DNA of 64,000 nucleotides. It comes from Dolomedes plantarius. Taxonomy: Eukaryota > Arthropoda > Arachnida > Araneae > Dolomedidae. The translations under genes and the position numbers were made by a program. Below, piece by piece: positions 1 through 12,309 of the stretch. Numbering within the stretch: the stretch's first letter is position 1; every line of letters starts with the position of its first letter. The notes beneath the pieces are model-generated. The model saw only the letters and a list, made by a program, of their open reading frames with translations, made no database searches and had not been told where the DNA came from. The stretch is taken from positions 195,073,567-195,137,566 of the forward strand of contig OU015492.1 of NCBI GenBank assembly GCA_907164885.2, written 5' to 3'.

Positions 1-219
1 ATCTTTTTCAAACCTTTACCTCGATTTTCTGATTTTTGGTGAATTTTCAAAGATTAATTTTTAGAATTTAATTTATTAAATGCTGATCACGTTTTTCTGA
101 CACTTTAAATAAATTTATCGTCACGTGCACAACAACTAAATAGACAAAAAAATATTCTTTTACTTTCTAATGCAGCAGACGATTGGATATTATCCCCAAA
201 AAAAATATCCCTTCCTATC

Positions 220-298
<79 letters not shown>

Positions 299-383
299 TA
301 CATCACTTTTATACACTGATCGTCGCATTTATTATAAATATATATATTTAATTTTTTTGGCATTATATATATATGTATAATAA

Positions 384-433
<50 letters not shown>

Positions 434-510
434 TACATCACTTTTATACACTGATCGTCGCATTTATTATAAATATATATATTTAATTTTTTTGGCATTA
501 TATATATATG

Positions 511-567
<57 letters not shown>

Positions 568-639
568 CATTAATTGCATACATTGACCGTTGTATTTAAT
601 TTGAATGTACTCCGTAGCGAAGCGCGGGTTTTCAGCTAG
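1..639 (+). mobile_element. Helitron-like element, 3' portion (copy A)
   Basis: The window opens inside this element. Its 3' end reads ...gcgcgggttttcagCTAG followed by T, the CTRR-type terminus of Helitrons inserted at an A/T site. The body (about 10-180) matches the element at 41339-42398 in the opposite orientation and the one at 2160-2780. It is interrupted by long (TA)n tracts, between which an 84-bp block beginning actacatcac is present twice (from about 297 and 432). No Rep/helicase coding is visible, so it is non-autonomous. Confidence 0.7.
222..565. repeat. (TA)n microsatellites with a duplicated spacer
   Basis: Three long (TA)n runs (about 222-297, 384-432, 511-565) are separated by two near-identical copies of a spacer containing cactgatcgtcgcatttatt. 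The arrangement is a tandem duplication of about 135 bp within the Helitron copy. The open frames encoding YIYIYI-type peptides here are artefacts of the TA repeat. Confidence 0.9.
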
Positions 640-740
640 TAATTAATAAATACCGTAAAACCTCGTTTATTCGGCCCTCGTTGATCCGGATCTCCGGATA
701 ATTCGGATAAGATTTGTAGATATTTTTATTGTTGCCGTCG

Positions 741-1060
741 TTGTTGCTTATGCCCCTTGACCGACATGTAACATCAGATCAAGTCCCGAAGGTTATGGGC
801 GATGAAGGTGCGGCTCCGGTTTTTAATAGCACCACAAGGGTCGGAGTCCGACTTGGCTAAATGACCGGTCCCGTAATTTTGAACCGAGTCAAGTGACGAG
901 ACCGGAACACTTGACCCCGCACCTCCAGAGGTAAATTTGAGAGCTTGGAGGACATTGTAGCCACGCCCTTTTTTACGTGCCCCGGCCACCATTAGTGAAC
1001 ACGGGATATTTTTATTATTATTTAGAAACGCCACACGTGTTTGAAACAGAAGACAGTGGA
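741..1060 (-). mobile_element. SINE-like dispersed repeat, copy 1
   Basis: About 220 bp of this stretch matches 21998-22215, including the blocks gggtcggagtccgacttggc and aaatgaccggtccc and the run of ccccgcacctccagaggtaa. Read on the minus strand it ends in a CAA-rich tail (agcaacaacgacggcaaca), consistent with a retroposed SINE. Promoter boxes are degenerate. It sits inside the pogo-like element and its boundary near 960-1060 is uncertain. The minus-strand open frame here is not a gene. Confidence 0.55.
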
Positions 1061-1190
1061 CCAATTCTTTGTTAAGAAATGATGTGAAAAGATATTTTTA
1101 TATTCTTTAATGTCTTGAAAAACAAGTCTATGTAATTTTGTTACAAAACATAGTTTTTTATCGTAATAAACAGGGAGTCTGCTTAGTTAA

Positions 1191-1736
1191 GGCTGCTATG
1201 TACAAATCCTATTGGATTCGCTCACCTCAATGTTAACCTATGGAGAAAATTTATCCACGGATTGCCGACTTGGAATCAGATTTTTTTTTAAAAATTCTAC
1301 TGCGTCATAGAGAAATTTTACATTTGTGTACCTTTTTCGTTTTTTTAAATAAATGAAATTAATATTTCAAAATTTAAATAATTCAGAAAAAATCTGGTAT
1401 AGTGTGTTTTAAACGCTCATAAATTCCTTCGGTGGGCGAAATTTATAAAATGAATCCGGTAGCGCTTCGCAGAAAAGTTCAGGCTATCTGACAATACCAA
1501 TTTTATTGGATTATCAGCATTTATGTATCTGTAAATAGGTGACAAAAATATATTTTAAATAAAAAATTGGGGGGCAGCGCTTAACCCCCCTATAGAGAGA
1601 GAACCATTACAATCCCTCAAAATGTCAATCCTAAGGGGAGTGAAATTCTAGAACTGTCAACTGGACTCCTCCCACCACAAGAATCTGCAAGAAGAGGAAA
1701 AGGGAAATACGATTTTTTTCTTAGTACATAGCAGCC
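1191..1736 (+). mobile_element. TTAA-flanked MITE (ggctgctatgtac family), copy 1
   Basis: The termini GGCTGCTATGTAC and GTACATAGCAGCC are inverted repeats directly flanked by TTAA on both sides (1187-1190, 1737-1740). A TTAA duplication is the hallmark of piggyBac-type insertion. The uninterrupted target can be read from the related pogo-like copies, which carry a single TTAA-like site at this point. The element closely matches 63021-63573. There is no coding capacity. Confidence 0.85.
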
Positions 1737-1842
1737 TTAAGGATTTTGTTTTGCTTATTATCCATATTACCCGATTATCCGGATTTTCGATTGTCCTGAT
1801 TGCCTGTGGTCCCAGTTAGTCCGGATAAACGAGGTTTTACTT

Positions 1843-2159
1843 TAATATAATTTAAGGACTTAAATAATGCTTACATCAATGATATTTCTCCCGAATTACG
1901 ACAAGTCAACAACACAGTCACTTCAAGGTCATATTAATACAAGTTTACTTTTATTAATTAACTACAAGTTTACTTTTTTGTTATGAAAAAAGATCGCTGT
2001 TGCTGTGGGATTTCCGAAATTCGTCATTACAATATCACTGAACAAAAAATTTTACATATATACTACTACAAATAAACACAGACAGATCTAGTGAATGGCA
2101 AGTTTATTTGCCAATTGCCTATTTACTGACTATCAGATAACTATTGTTATCTAATTTAA
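1843..2159. other. AT-rich spacer, nothing recognised
   Basis: Low-complexity AT-rich DNA lies between two transposable elements. I see no gene, repeat or regulatory motif that I can support. Confidence 0.6.
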
Positions 2160-2780
2160 TCTATATATATAAAACGATTCCGTAACTGACTGACTGACTA
2201 ATAACGCACAGACCAAACCGCTGGACCTAAAGGACTGAAATTTTGCATGGCGATTCTTCTTATAGTGTAGGGGTGCACTAAGAAAGATTTTTTAAAATTC
2301 TTTTTAGATTTTTTTAAATTAAATTTTTAAGCTGCTTTTGTAACATTCTTTAAAGTTTGCATTTAAAATAATAATTTGATGGTTATAAAATGTACATCAC
2401 GAGAAAGATCATAAAAATTTCTTTAAAATTATACCTTTCTCGAATATTTACCTCTATTTTCTGATTTTTTAGGGAATTTTTAAAGATTAATTTTTAGAAT
2501 TTAATTTATTAAATGATGATCACGTGGTTTCTTTTCATTTTGTGATACTTTAAATTAATTTTGCGTCACGTGCATAACAACGGAATAACTTGACAAAAAA
2601 AAATATTAAAATACGGTAAAAGATAAAATTCAACCACTAGACTAATTGAGATGGAAGATTTTAAGAATTTAATTCAAATTAGTATGTTTTATGGATATTA
2701 AACACGCAAATTAATTGCACACATTGTCTGTTGTATATAATTTGAATGTACTCCGTAGCAAAGCACGGGCATTCAGTTAG
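2160..2780 (+). mobile_element. Helitron-like element (copy B), both ends present
   Basis: It begins TCTATATATATAAAACG, then a run of gactgactgacta, the 5' pattern shared with the reverse copy ending at 42398. It ends gcacgggcattcagTTAG followed by T, a slightly decayed form of the cagCTAG terminus of copies A, C and D. At about 620 bp it lacks the (TA)n arrays of its relatives, so it shows the family's compact form. No helicase or Rep coding. Confidence 0.75.
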
Positions 2781-5365
2781 TATTTTAATATAAAAGGAAT
2801 ATCTCACAGTATCACTACTATAGTGCAAAAGTCTAAATATATACGACAATGGATCAGTGAACAGAAAACTCGTGAATTAATTTAAATTTTCCCACTCGGT
2901 GGTATACATTATATAGTGTAGTAAATTCAATACATATATACCCCCTTTCATGAACGACATGGCAAAATGCAGCACTTCATGAACAAAATGCACTAGCATT
3001 ATTACAACTGACCAATATTCAAAACCTGTTTTATACTCGACTTCATATATCAAGTGTGCGATTATGCCGCAGTCAATAATTTTCCAGGGTGGTGGTGACA
3101 ATTATATAATTGACAGTTATACGAAGTCATCCTGGTAGTTGCCATTAATATACGCTCTGAACAACGTATAAAGAGACTTGTGTAAGAGATTCTATTTATG
3201 AAGTTATTGAGAACTCTAAATACATCAATATGAATGATTTTCGTCGCCTGAGTAACACCTCTGCCTCAATTATGATACGTAACGTAAATGTTGCTTGTGT
3301 TTAAAGTATAATAATTGATATTTGAATGCATAATATGTAGAGTTAACATTAAGGTTTATTATGTTATATAAATATACTAATATCTTATGAATTATTACGA
3401 TCGTTATTTCTGATTCTGATCACATTCTTCATAATAAATGAGCTAAGATGAAGTAACACTTCTCTAGCACAGACCCCATTTCTTTTTTCTTTTTTTTCGT
3501 TTAAGACGATTATTGGTTGTCAAGAAAATCAAAACAGGCCCGTCTACGGCATTTCGGGCTAATACCTCCTCAACAAACGAGGAATAGTGTTAACCTACTT
3601 TTACAGAATTCTATGATTTATATGAAGACAGCATGCAAAATGCAAATGCAATAATGTTAAATTGCTAATATATATAAAAAAAAAATTAGGGATGAAAGTA
3701 AAGGTATATTTTCAAGGTTATTTTAAATATTTATAACTAAATTAATAATTTATAGAATGTACTACAAACAAAAAATTAAACTTCTTTCGCATTAGTGAAG
3801 ACAGATTAATGATAACAACGCTTAATACACAGTGGCGACAATATTATTATACTAAGGATTGCTGCTGAAGGATATCATCTTTAAGCTATGTACACCATAG
3901 CACTGGACAAACATTTAATAATAAAAAAGACTCATGAATTTATAAAGATTCTTAAAGATACATATACTTCTAAATGATTCAGGACGATATGTTAGGCGCA
4001 AGTAAATGATTATTCACCCTAACACGTGAGCCAGATCTATGGTCCCAAGATAGTCCACAAATAACATGCTTGCAACTCACACGAGTTAGCTAGCATAATG
4101 CGAATGAATTCAAGCTTTATATGCAAGTACAGCTAAATTCCCCCCCCCCAAAAAAAAAACAAAAAAAAAAAAAAAAAAAAAACACTAATATTCACTGACC
4201 GCTTAAATTGCTATCTTTATGAACTGAGATTTATTTTAAAAATACAAATTTAGAGTGAGACATGAATTAATCCCATTGGGAATTTTTAATAGCATAGTAA
4301 ATTATTACTGCAAATACAAGTAAGATATCAATAAATTCTTATACTAGAAATAATAGGGTTGATATTCGTGGCTGTTATCCTTGTAAGTTTTTACATGCAG
4401 TGAATTAAAAATCAGCGAGTTTGATTAGTATAAAATAACAAAATGTCTGTCAATTGCAATCTACAAAAGAATTAGACAATATAGAGGGAACAATTGCATT
4501 TTAATGGTTTTAGTAAGATAAACATGCAGTGGAAAGTCTTCTGCTTTGTTAATGAGAACTTTAAAGGTATAATCTATACGGAAGATTAGACTTTGTGTAC
4601 AAAATATTGAGCCCAATTATTAATCTGTATATATATGAGGTGTGAAAAATGTATAAGAAAAGATAGTAGTTTCCAAACGAACTGTTTTATTTAATAAGAG
4701 AAAATTTTTTTTAATATTAATGGCTTTTATTGTAATCATTAACAAAGAAGACTGGAAGGGTAGATCTTTGTTGAGGGAATCCGCTCCAGGAGGTCGCTTT
4801 GTGTTGTAAAATGGGGAATACTAAAATCACTAAATTGGGTAGATATAATGTGTCAGTTCATCCCCTCAAGCGGCTACTGTCATATGACATCCTGTGACAT
4901 TAAGAAAACAAAATAAAGATAACCGATAATCATTGTGAATGACAGAGCTATGCACGGCTGACAGAACCTAAATCTGAGTAGCAAATCTACACCAACCCCT
5001 CCTTTTTTCCCCTAATAACCAACGGAATTCAATTTCTCGCGTAAGCATCACGCCTGCTTTTACCTCTTGCAGACTGCCTCTAAATCCAATTCAAACCTCT
5101 GAGATAACTTTAAGCGAAAAGAGAGAGCTATATGAAACTGAATCTCTGATATTTTTAGTTCGCAGTTCAATGCAGCATAAAAGACACACGGTTGTACACA
5201 GTTGGCACATATTTGCGATGCATACAGCGCCCTTAAAATGCAAGCAATCAGGTCTAACGACTGTCTATCAGGAGTAGAAAAAGAACTAGTGACGTTTTTG
5301 GTCGAACGACGCAGGTTGTCGACCACAAAAGCTAGTGGGTGAGAACGTAAGGGATAGTAAGTAAA

Positions 5366-5432
5366 ACAATGATTCTCAAACTTTTTATACCTACGCTCCC
5401 TTTTGAATGACCTTGAGACTATATGCCCCACT
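5366..5432. mobile_element. possible hAT-like transposon terminus
   Basis: The motif caatgattctcaaacttttt followed by tacctacgctccc resembles the CAGTGxTTCTCAAAC ends of hAT elements. I found no matching inverted end nearby, so this is a weak, one-ended call. Confidence 0.25.
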
Positions 5433-5799
5433 CCTACACCTGAAACATACCTACATAAATTTTACAGACCAAAATATGCGAGTTAAGGCGCATGCGTTAG
5501 CTACAAGTTTATGAGCTCGCTGCATTAGTTTCCAAACGGACGTATGAAAGTTTATGAACGTACATTAGTATGAAAACGACGTTATGTTAACAGTAAACAA
5601 CACAGCGGTTCTGTACTGTTTATATCAAGTATCTCACTGCAATCATAAAATGATAAATCGAAAAGTAACAAAAATACGACAACTATCATACACCTAACCG
5701 ATGAATTTAACCTTCGTTTTCAAAAGACTTGTTAAACGTGAAACACATATTTTTTTTTTTTTTGCTAACCATTCGCGTTCCCTCAGAATATAAGTGTGA

Positions 5800-5850
5800 T
5801 ATCCCCTTACGGTAGCCGGGAGGGTCTGGTCGATTCGATTCCGAAACCCA
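5800..5850 (+). mobile_element. possible degenerate tRNA-like SINE fragment
   Basis: A TAGCCGGGAGGG block and a GATTCGATTCC block resemble pol III A and B boxes, but they are closer together than in a tRNA. Low confidence. Confidence 0.2.
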
Positions 5851-6563
5851 CAAATCGTAGGTTTCATTTTTACTTTTGTCAAGTAATCGTTGGTCAGAAT
5901 AAAGCATGTTTCGTTAAAATCAACCCAAAGGTTATCGAACTATAAACACTTCTGACTGTAGTTCCCATTAGCTAACATTTTGCGATTTTTTTAAGATCTT
6001 ACTAACTTTTGGCGAATACCTTAAGAAAGAATACCATATACCCATTATTCTTAAAATAAAAAGAAAATTCAAAACTCGCTAGATTTGGATCGAAATTGTC
6101 CCAGAAAATGATAACTTAGTTGCAAAGGAAGAAATGATTTAATTTCAAATTTCTGCTAATTGAAAGGCTGACAAATTTGGCAAGAAATCAACAAAAAAAT
6201 GTGATAAAAACATGAGAGGTAGTTAATCGGAACGAGGCCATTTTTTCATTATTTGTTTAAGTATATCTCATCAAAATCAGAAGAAAGATGGGTTCATCGC
6301 TGCCACTAGTCGGCTGAAAGAGGATTTTATGCATGACAATTTATTTTCAGAAAAATATTGTAAGCTAACTATTGTGGCTCTCACCCGATGAAGAAAACTA
6401 TTCGACAATTTTTGAAGGATAGCAAATTAACTAAAAATGTCTTCAAAACCCTGTTTGATAAACTAAGATTAGTATCTTAAAAAAATACTGAGGAGTAATC
6501 AATTCTTATTCTTGAATTGTACGTAACACGAATAGATTGGTTTAGTTCAATTACCTCAAAATA

Positions 6564-7248
6564 AACCTTCATTTCCGTCAATATCGAAATTAGTTTGTGT
6601 CCTTCATAACCAATGATTGTTGGCTGAACCAACAGGTTATAACTTTATCTCGGATCTATTAATGATTTATAACAAACAAATGTATTTGAATGATTAAAAA
6701 TGATTAGATGTCGTAAAAGAATTTAATATACAAAGATAAGGGTTCACATTTTCGTATTTTTTGAAAGAGACATAGAAGTTAACCTTCATTATCGGGAATA
6801 TCGAAATTAGTTTGAGTCCTTCATAACCAATGATTGTTGTGTGAGCCAACAGGTTCCAAATTTATCTCACATTTATTATTGATTTATAACAAACAAATGT
6901 ATTTGAATGATTAAAAATGATTAGATGTCGTAAAAGGGAGAAATTTGGAATATAATATACAAAGATAAAGTAAGGTTCACATTTTCGTAATTTTCGAGAA
7001 GACACATAGAAGTAAACCTTCATTACCGGCAATATCGAAATTAGTTTGAGTCCTTTATAACCAATGATTGTTGGGTGAGCCAACAGGTTCCAACTTTATC
7101 TCACCTTCGTTAATGATTTATAACAAACAAATGTATTTGAATGATTAAAAATGATTAGATGTCGTGAAAGGAAGAAATTTGGAATATAATATACAAAGAT
7201 AAAGTAAGGGTTCACATTTTTGTAATTTTTTGGAAGATGCATAGATGT
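6564..7248. repeat. Three-unit tandem repeat (units of about 217-234 bp)
   Basis: Units start at about 6564, 6781 and 7015, each with aaccttcat followed by caatatcgaaattagtttg or a close variant. All three contain ataaccaatgattgttg and a short inverted repeat around tgttgg...ccaaca. Units 2 and 3 are closer to each other than to unit 1, which lacks about 17 bp. The 73-codon open frame across it is not conserved between units. Confidence 0.9.
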
Positions 7249-7779
7249 AGTTTATTATACCTGAAACATTTTATTTCATTAATATTTAAATATGTACACC
7301 CCTGACAACTAAATTTTCATACTTTGGGAAATAAATAAAAATTTTGAAAACTTCCGAAATTAAATTACATCAGAAATCTTTCTGATAACACTTGCTCAAG
7401 CAGGACTACGTTGCAACAGCCAAACAGCATGCGACAAAAATTCTACTGCCTAAAATAACTAATCATTTAGCATAAAATTTACATAAAAGCTGGTTGATTT
7501 AAATTCGCGCCCGTAAAATTTTTTAAAATACACTTGTAGAGAGACTGTAAAAAATTAAATAGCAAGCTCCTTTGGTTTTAGATTACTTTCTAACACATTA
7601 AGAAATATAGCAGTGTTGTGTGTCCTTCAAACTTTTCGCAAAGAAAAGACTGGACCAATGAATTTATTTATAACTCATTTTATTTTAGACAAGTTTGATT
7701 ATGCCCTCGTATCATAATTAAATTTAGCTTATTTTCGTACTTATTAGGCATGAATAATAAAAAGATTCCGATAACTTCG

Positions 7780-8500
7780 AAAATCTAATTACGGCAGAAT
7801 CTAACTCCGTCACAGTTTTCCTGGGCGAAAAGCAAGTTTGCGCAATGTTCGGCAGTGAAGCCCTCGAAATGACGTACCGCCTGCAATCTCCAGATATTTT
7901 GTTATAAAACAGAAATAAAAATTGGGGAGTCGGGAGTCGGGGAGCGATGCAAAAATCGACACGTTTCCTCATTTGCATAGCGACGGGCCTCGAAAACAAT
8001 CGCCGAGAACGAAAGTCTCCGATTCGAAAACGAAACACAGAGACTCCCCCAATAACCCCCTAAATTAACGTGTAGAGACAGATAACGAATCGGGGAGAGC
8101 AACAAAAAGTTCAATTCCTTTTGGAAACATGCTCCCTGTCTTGTGTACCAGAGCGAAAAGGAACAAGCTTCCCAAAAACGCGGGGCGATGAAAAATAACT
8201 GTCAATAATTCATTCTAATGCAGTCGGAGGGTGTCTTTGATCGCGGAAAGAAGCTGGTGTAACCTCAGTTGGAATCCTCTCTTCTTTCTATATGTCTTCT
8301 CTAGGGGGAGAAGGAAAAGGGGTTGCCGCGGACGAAGCACGTGTCAAATGAGATGCTCAAAAGTAGCAGATGGCTGCACCGGAAACAGAATGGAAACTTC
8401 TTGCTCGCTTCTTCCCCTATGGGCACAACCGTGGTGATTCTTAAGAGAGAGGAAGCGTCGGTTTGGGAACTAGCAGGAGTAAGCGCCATTTAGGGGCACG
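7780..8500. promoter_or_regulatory. GC-richer island with an octamer motif; candidate conserved non-coding element
   Basis: The base composition differs clearly from its flanks. An ATTTGCAT octamer (POU-type site) lies at 7971-7978. Overlapping open frames on both strands (62-104 codons) show no recognisable domain and no clear splice context. Regulatory function is only an inference from composition and from its position near groucho. Confidence 0.25.
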
Positions 8501-10859
8501 GCGTTATGAATGGAAAAGTTACAAAGCAGGGCGCTGCATTTCTTTTCTTTGCTTTTTTTTATTATTATTTCTGAAGGGATCCGTACTTTGGGCTAATTAA
8601 AATACATCATCTGCATAAGACGAGAAAGAACTGGAGATTCTCAGGAAATTCATCCAATAAATCATAAATTTTCTGTCTCATCAGCAAGTATAATATTCAT
8701 AATGATGCTCTTTTCATGCATTCATTGCCAATTTTTCTCAGAATTTATGCATGTCACCTGAAATAAGTAACTGCATACATTTAACATTTTCTTGGCAGAG
8801 AGAGAAATTTTGTAAAGATAAATTATTTTTGAAAAATTTATTTATCGGTGAGCGATAAAGAAGTTTTCAAAGTATACAACAAAGGGGGGAAGAAAAAATG
8901 GCGACAGTAATACTTAATAACAAGTATGCTATAGTGAAAATTATTTATATGTTATAAATAGCTAAAACGTAGGGAGCTCTTTAATATGCTATGTTGTCTA
9001 ATTGTCTTACGCTTTTTTTTTTTCACGTGAGAGGGTCTGTAATAAGATATTAAAATTAAGGAAAGGAGAAGATTGCTAAAAGAACATCATACTCCCTCTT
9101 TCTCATTATTTTCAATCATCTAAATTTTAGAATAATTAAAAAAGATTTATCTACATAAAATTAGACTAAAGATTTAACATGCGTAGCAGTTATAATATTT
9201 CTTTAAGTTAAAAATATTTTATATCACTAGTCATCTGATCAAATTCTAGACAATTTCTCTAAATAAATATTACATAAAATAAATAATTTTACATATGACA
9301 TATCTTTAATAATTATATATTTAATAATTTAAGTATGCAAAATTTAAATTTATAAATCAAATTCGTATTTTGAGATAAATGAAAATACACAGTGCCAGAC
9401 AGAAAAACACACCAGTACTAAATTCCATTCGTAATTTTGTTTTGAATATATTTTTATGAAACTGAATAATCCAGAATACATATGTATTGCATTTTAATAC
9501 GCAGTATAAATTTTACGTCGCACGTGTAAAATCGATATCAATAGAGTTCATGAATAAAACGAGAAAACTGTATCATTATTTGCAGAAAGATGGATGCCAC
9601 AGACTTTTCAAGGAGCAAAATACAGTTTGTTCTTTATGAAAATTAACAGTTAAGTGCCATTACTTCACACTACAATCACTGTATATATTATTCATACTTC
9701 ACCGTCTCATACTTTTGTTCGTTATTATATGCATATAACATAACATCCCCCACCCACACATACACAAAACTTGTGTATGTACATTTTATATATATACACA
9801 AAAAATCAACATTTTTTTAAAAATGTGCAATTGGGTATAAAACTCTAACAATATAACCTACTTACATGAAAAGTATATGGAATCAACTTAGATAGAAAAA
9901 TCAATAATGTACACTCCAAACCGTATAATTTTAACTAAAACTCCTGCACGTTTTCTCTTTCAGGTTAAACTTGAAGCATTTCTAAGAATATTGTCTTTGG
10001 ATATGGCTGACACTGTAAATTAAACGAAATCAAATGTAATTGTGTTACTTGTAGTAGTTCAGAGAGATAAATTTCGAAATGAAATAAAATTAAGTTAGAA
10101 TGGTCTTGTTAATTGTGTCAATGCATTTTCGACCCAGTGTCAATAATTTACACTTTTCCCTTCGTTTTATTTCCCATTTTCTGGTGTTTAGAAAGAAGTT
10201 AAATTTATGACAACTCCTACATGTTGTCTAAATAATTTCGAAAGAATTTTATTTGAGTTTTATTAATGAATTACTGTTATATATACTAAGAACTGTTTAT
10301 CGTTGAAAATACTATCATAGGTTTTTATCTCGAACATATTATTCAACCTGAGATTTTAACATACAGTTTAATATTAATTGCAACAACACAACTGGGAAAA
10401 ATAGGCTTTTTTAGTTTTATTTTATATTTACTGTTGAACAAACAATGAACTGCTTATCCTTCAAAAATATTTTCATAGGTTTTTATCTGCTATTTTATTT
10501 AATACCATAATTTTAACATACGGTTAAATACTACTTGTAATGATACCTGGAAAAATATCTATTTGCATTACGTCCCACCTATTATTATTTATATTCTGGT
10601 CTGCAAAAATTCGTTTCTGATTTCAACCTTTCCACTTCGAGTATGACTTCGGTCGTTTTCCATAATACGAATTTCATTTTTAGTATTATTCATTTTATAT
10701 TAATCAAGCACAATTCTCTTACACTCGTAATGACAGTGTTTTAACAACCCACACACACGCGCAATTTTTTTTTTTTTTAATTTCTCAGAAAATACCTGCA
10801 TTTAATATATAACGTTTTAAAATGCCAGACTGCGTTTTATACACGGTGTACAAAAATGG

Positions 10860-11240
10860 CATCCAGAAATACTAACTCTGCATTTCAGTAAGTCTCATTT
10901 TGCAACCGAGTTTTCTGAGGATTGACGCCTCACGGCACTCCCAGCATTATTCTTGCACTAGCTGCAACACAAACACATCGGCCGTTCGCCCTAAAATAAC
11001 GAAGCCGGCACGACTTAAACAGATTGAGTCGGGAGAAATGCAAATAACGCCCCTTTGCACCAGAGGATGGGGAGGGAGAACTTCTCAAATATTCGTTTTT
11101 ATTATTGGCGATGCCGACCCGGAGGCTGTGTTAATTCAGTTAAAAGGTTGGCACTTTCTCTACAAAATAAAAAAAAAATTCACCGCAACTTGCCAAAAAG
11201 TTCCTATTAAAAATCGTGTTTTTCGCAATTAACGATAGAA
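10860..11240. promoter_or_regulatory. GC-richer island with an octamer motif; candidate conserved non-coding element
   Basis: A 380-bp patch richer in GC than its surroundings, with ATGCAAAT at 11038-11045. A 110-codon plus-strand frame runs through it but has no recognisable domain. It could instead be an old transposon fragment. Confidence 0.25.
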
Positions 11241-12309
11241 TAGAGTTACGGGTACGAATGAATGCACTTGGATTAATGTTTAAAAGGTGATTTGAAGTTA
11301 ATAAGCATCGGCAATATTTGTTTTTGAGGTATATAAAGAGAACTCGTGTAGAAGAGTTGTTGCCAACTTATTCATATAAAATTAGGTTTCATCACATGAA
11401 AGTGATATCAATTTAGGTACTTATGGATAATAGATAGCCCCATCATGTTCCTAAATCTTTAAAAAAATTATTAAACTCTACCTGTATAAACCTAGATGTA
11501 GAAAAGAAACTTCAAAATTTAGGTACTTCATAAGAAATTTAAAATTTCAGTTTAACATGTCTCTCCTATATTTTAATACTCAGGTTAATATCTCCAGGTT
11601 ATAAATCCTGTATATTTTCCCCCAGGTAGGAAACCATTTACTTTATATAAAAGATAAAATACTGAATAAAAGACACATCTTACTATAATATTAGAATTTC
11701 TCTAATCACTTATCAAAGAAATGGGCATAGTACAGACTGCAAACTTTCAATTGGTGCTTCAAATTCAATGGTGAAAAACTACTATCGTATTTAATTTTCA
11801 TAAAAAAACCTGCTTTTTGCAGATGTAACGTATGAACGATGGTGTTAAATCTGCCTATTTGAGTGCTCAATAAAATCCTCGACACTTCATACCAATTTGC
11901 ACACTGAAAAGGTCGTGGTTCGATGAGATCTTAAGCACCATTAATTTACCATCTACCCTATTTTAAAATAAAACCAACTGCATATTCATTTTCAGTAGGC
12001 AATTAGTCCAACTTGAATGCTGACTTGCTCCATCAGTAACAATCGATATAAATACTAAGTTGCAACAAAAGTTCATGACACAATTTCTCATTAATTTTGT
12101 CTTCATACAGCACATAGAAAGCAACGGAACTAGGTGCACAATTTTCCGTACTAAGGAACAATTAGAAGTTAACAACTGCCAAGTCATAAGGAATATATTT
12201 CCAATTGCAAGATTACATTGTTGGTCTTCGCTCGATACTTATCATTCGCTCTAAGTATTAGGTGTCTACCTAGTTTATATCGGGACTTTTTCCTTATTTG
12301 GCAGTAAGT

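Larger units (their letters stand above)
653..1842. mobile_element. pogo/Tigger-like non-autonomous element with two nested insertions
   Basis: The left end CCGTAAAACCTCGTTTAT and the right end ATAAACGAGGTTTTACTT are inverted repeats of the Tigger/pogo type (CAGTAAAACCTCGTTTATCC), flanked by TA on both sides. The interior matches the copies at 33264 and 44159 in reverse orientation. It is interrupted by a SINE-like repeat (741-1060) and a TTAA-flanked MITE (1191-1736). No transposase remains. This copy uses the consensus cctcgttta motif more faithfully than the 44159 copy. Confidence 0.8.
2781..6560. other. AT-rich probable intron DNA; no gene recognised
   Basis: A long stretch without a credible gene. 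It holds a C-run followed by A-runs (4141-4182), a possible hAT-like terminus (near 5366-5432) and a degenerate SINE-like patch (near 5800-5850). The 123-codon minus-strand open frame at 5060-5431 shows no domain I recognise and overlaps the possible transposon terminus, so I do not call it a gene. Confidence 0.5.
7249..12309. other. Probable intron with two GC-richer islands
   Basis: No gene is recognised. Two patches stand out from the AT-rich background, 7780-8500 and 10860-11240, and are listed separately. Elsewhere it is AT-rich with short homopolymers. A pyrimidine tract with AG near 9940-9963 followed by a short open frame looks like a chance acceptor. Confidence 0.5.

Noticed and set aside
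183..380. Open frames encoding YIYIYI, THTHTH or CVCV peptides here and at 13361, 22166, 37428, 41643, 61954 and similar places
   Set aside because: They are translations of TA, CA and TG microsatellites.
3640..3647. ATGCAAAT octamer, and others at 7971, 11038, 27079, 40734 and 62636, considered as a cluster of POU sites
   Set aside because: The total is about what base composition predicts for 64 kb on both strands; only their position in GC-richer islands is mildly suggestive.
5060..5431. 123-codon minus-strand open frame
   Set aside because: No recognisable domain, no splice context, and it overlaps a possible transposon terminus.
9940..10023. Plus-strand ctctttcag followed by a short VKLEAFLRILSL frame
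   Set aside because: No family match, no neighbouring exon and it ends at once; probably a chance acceptor.
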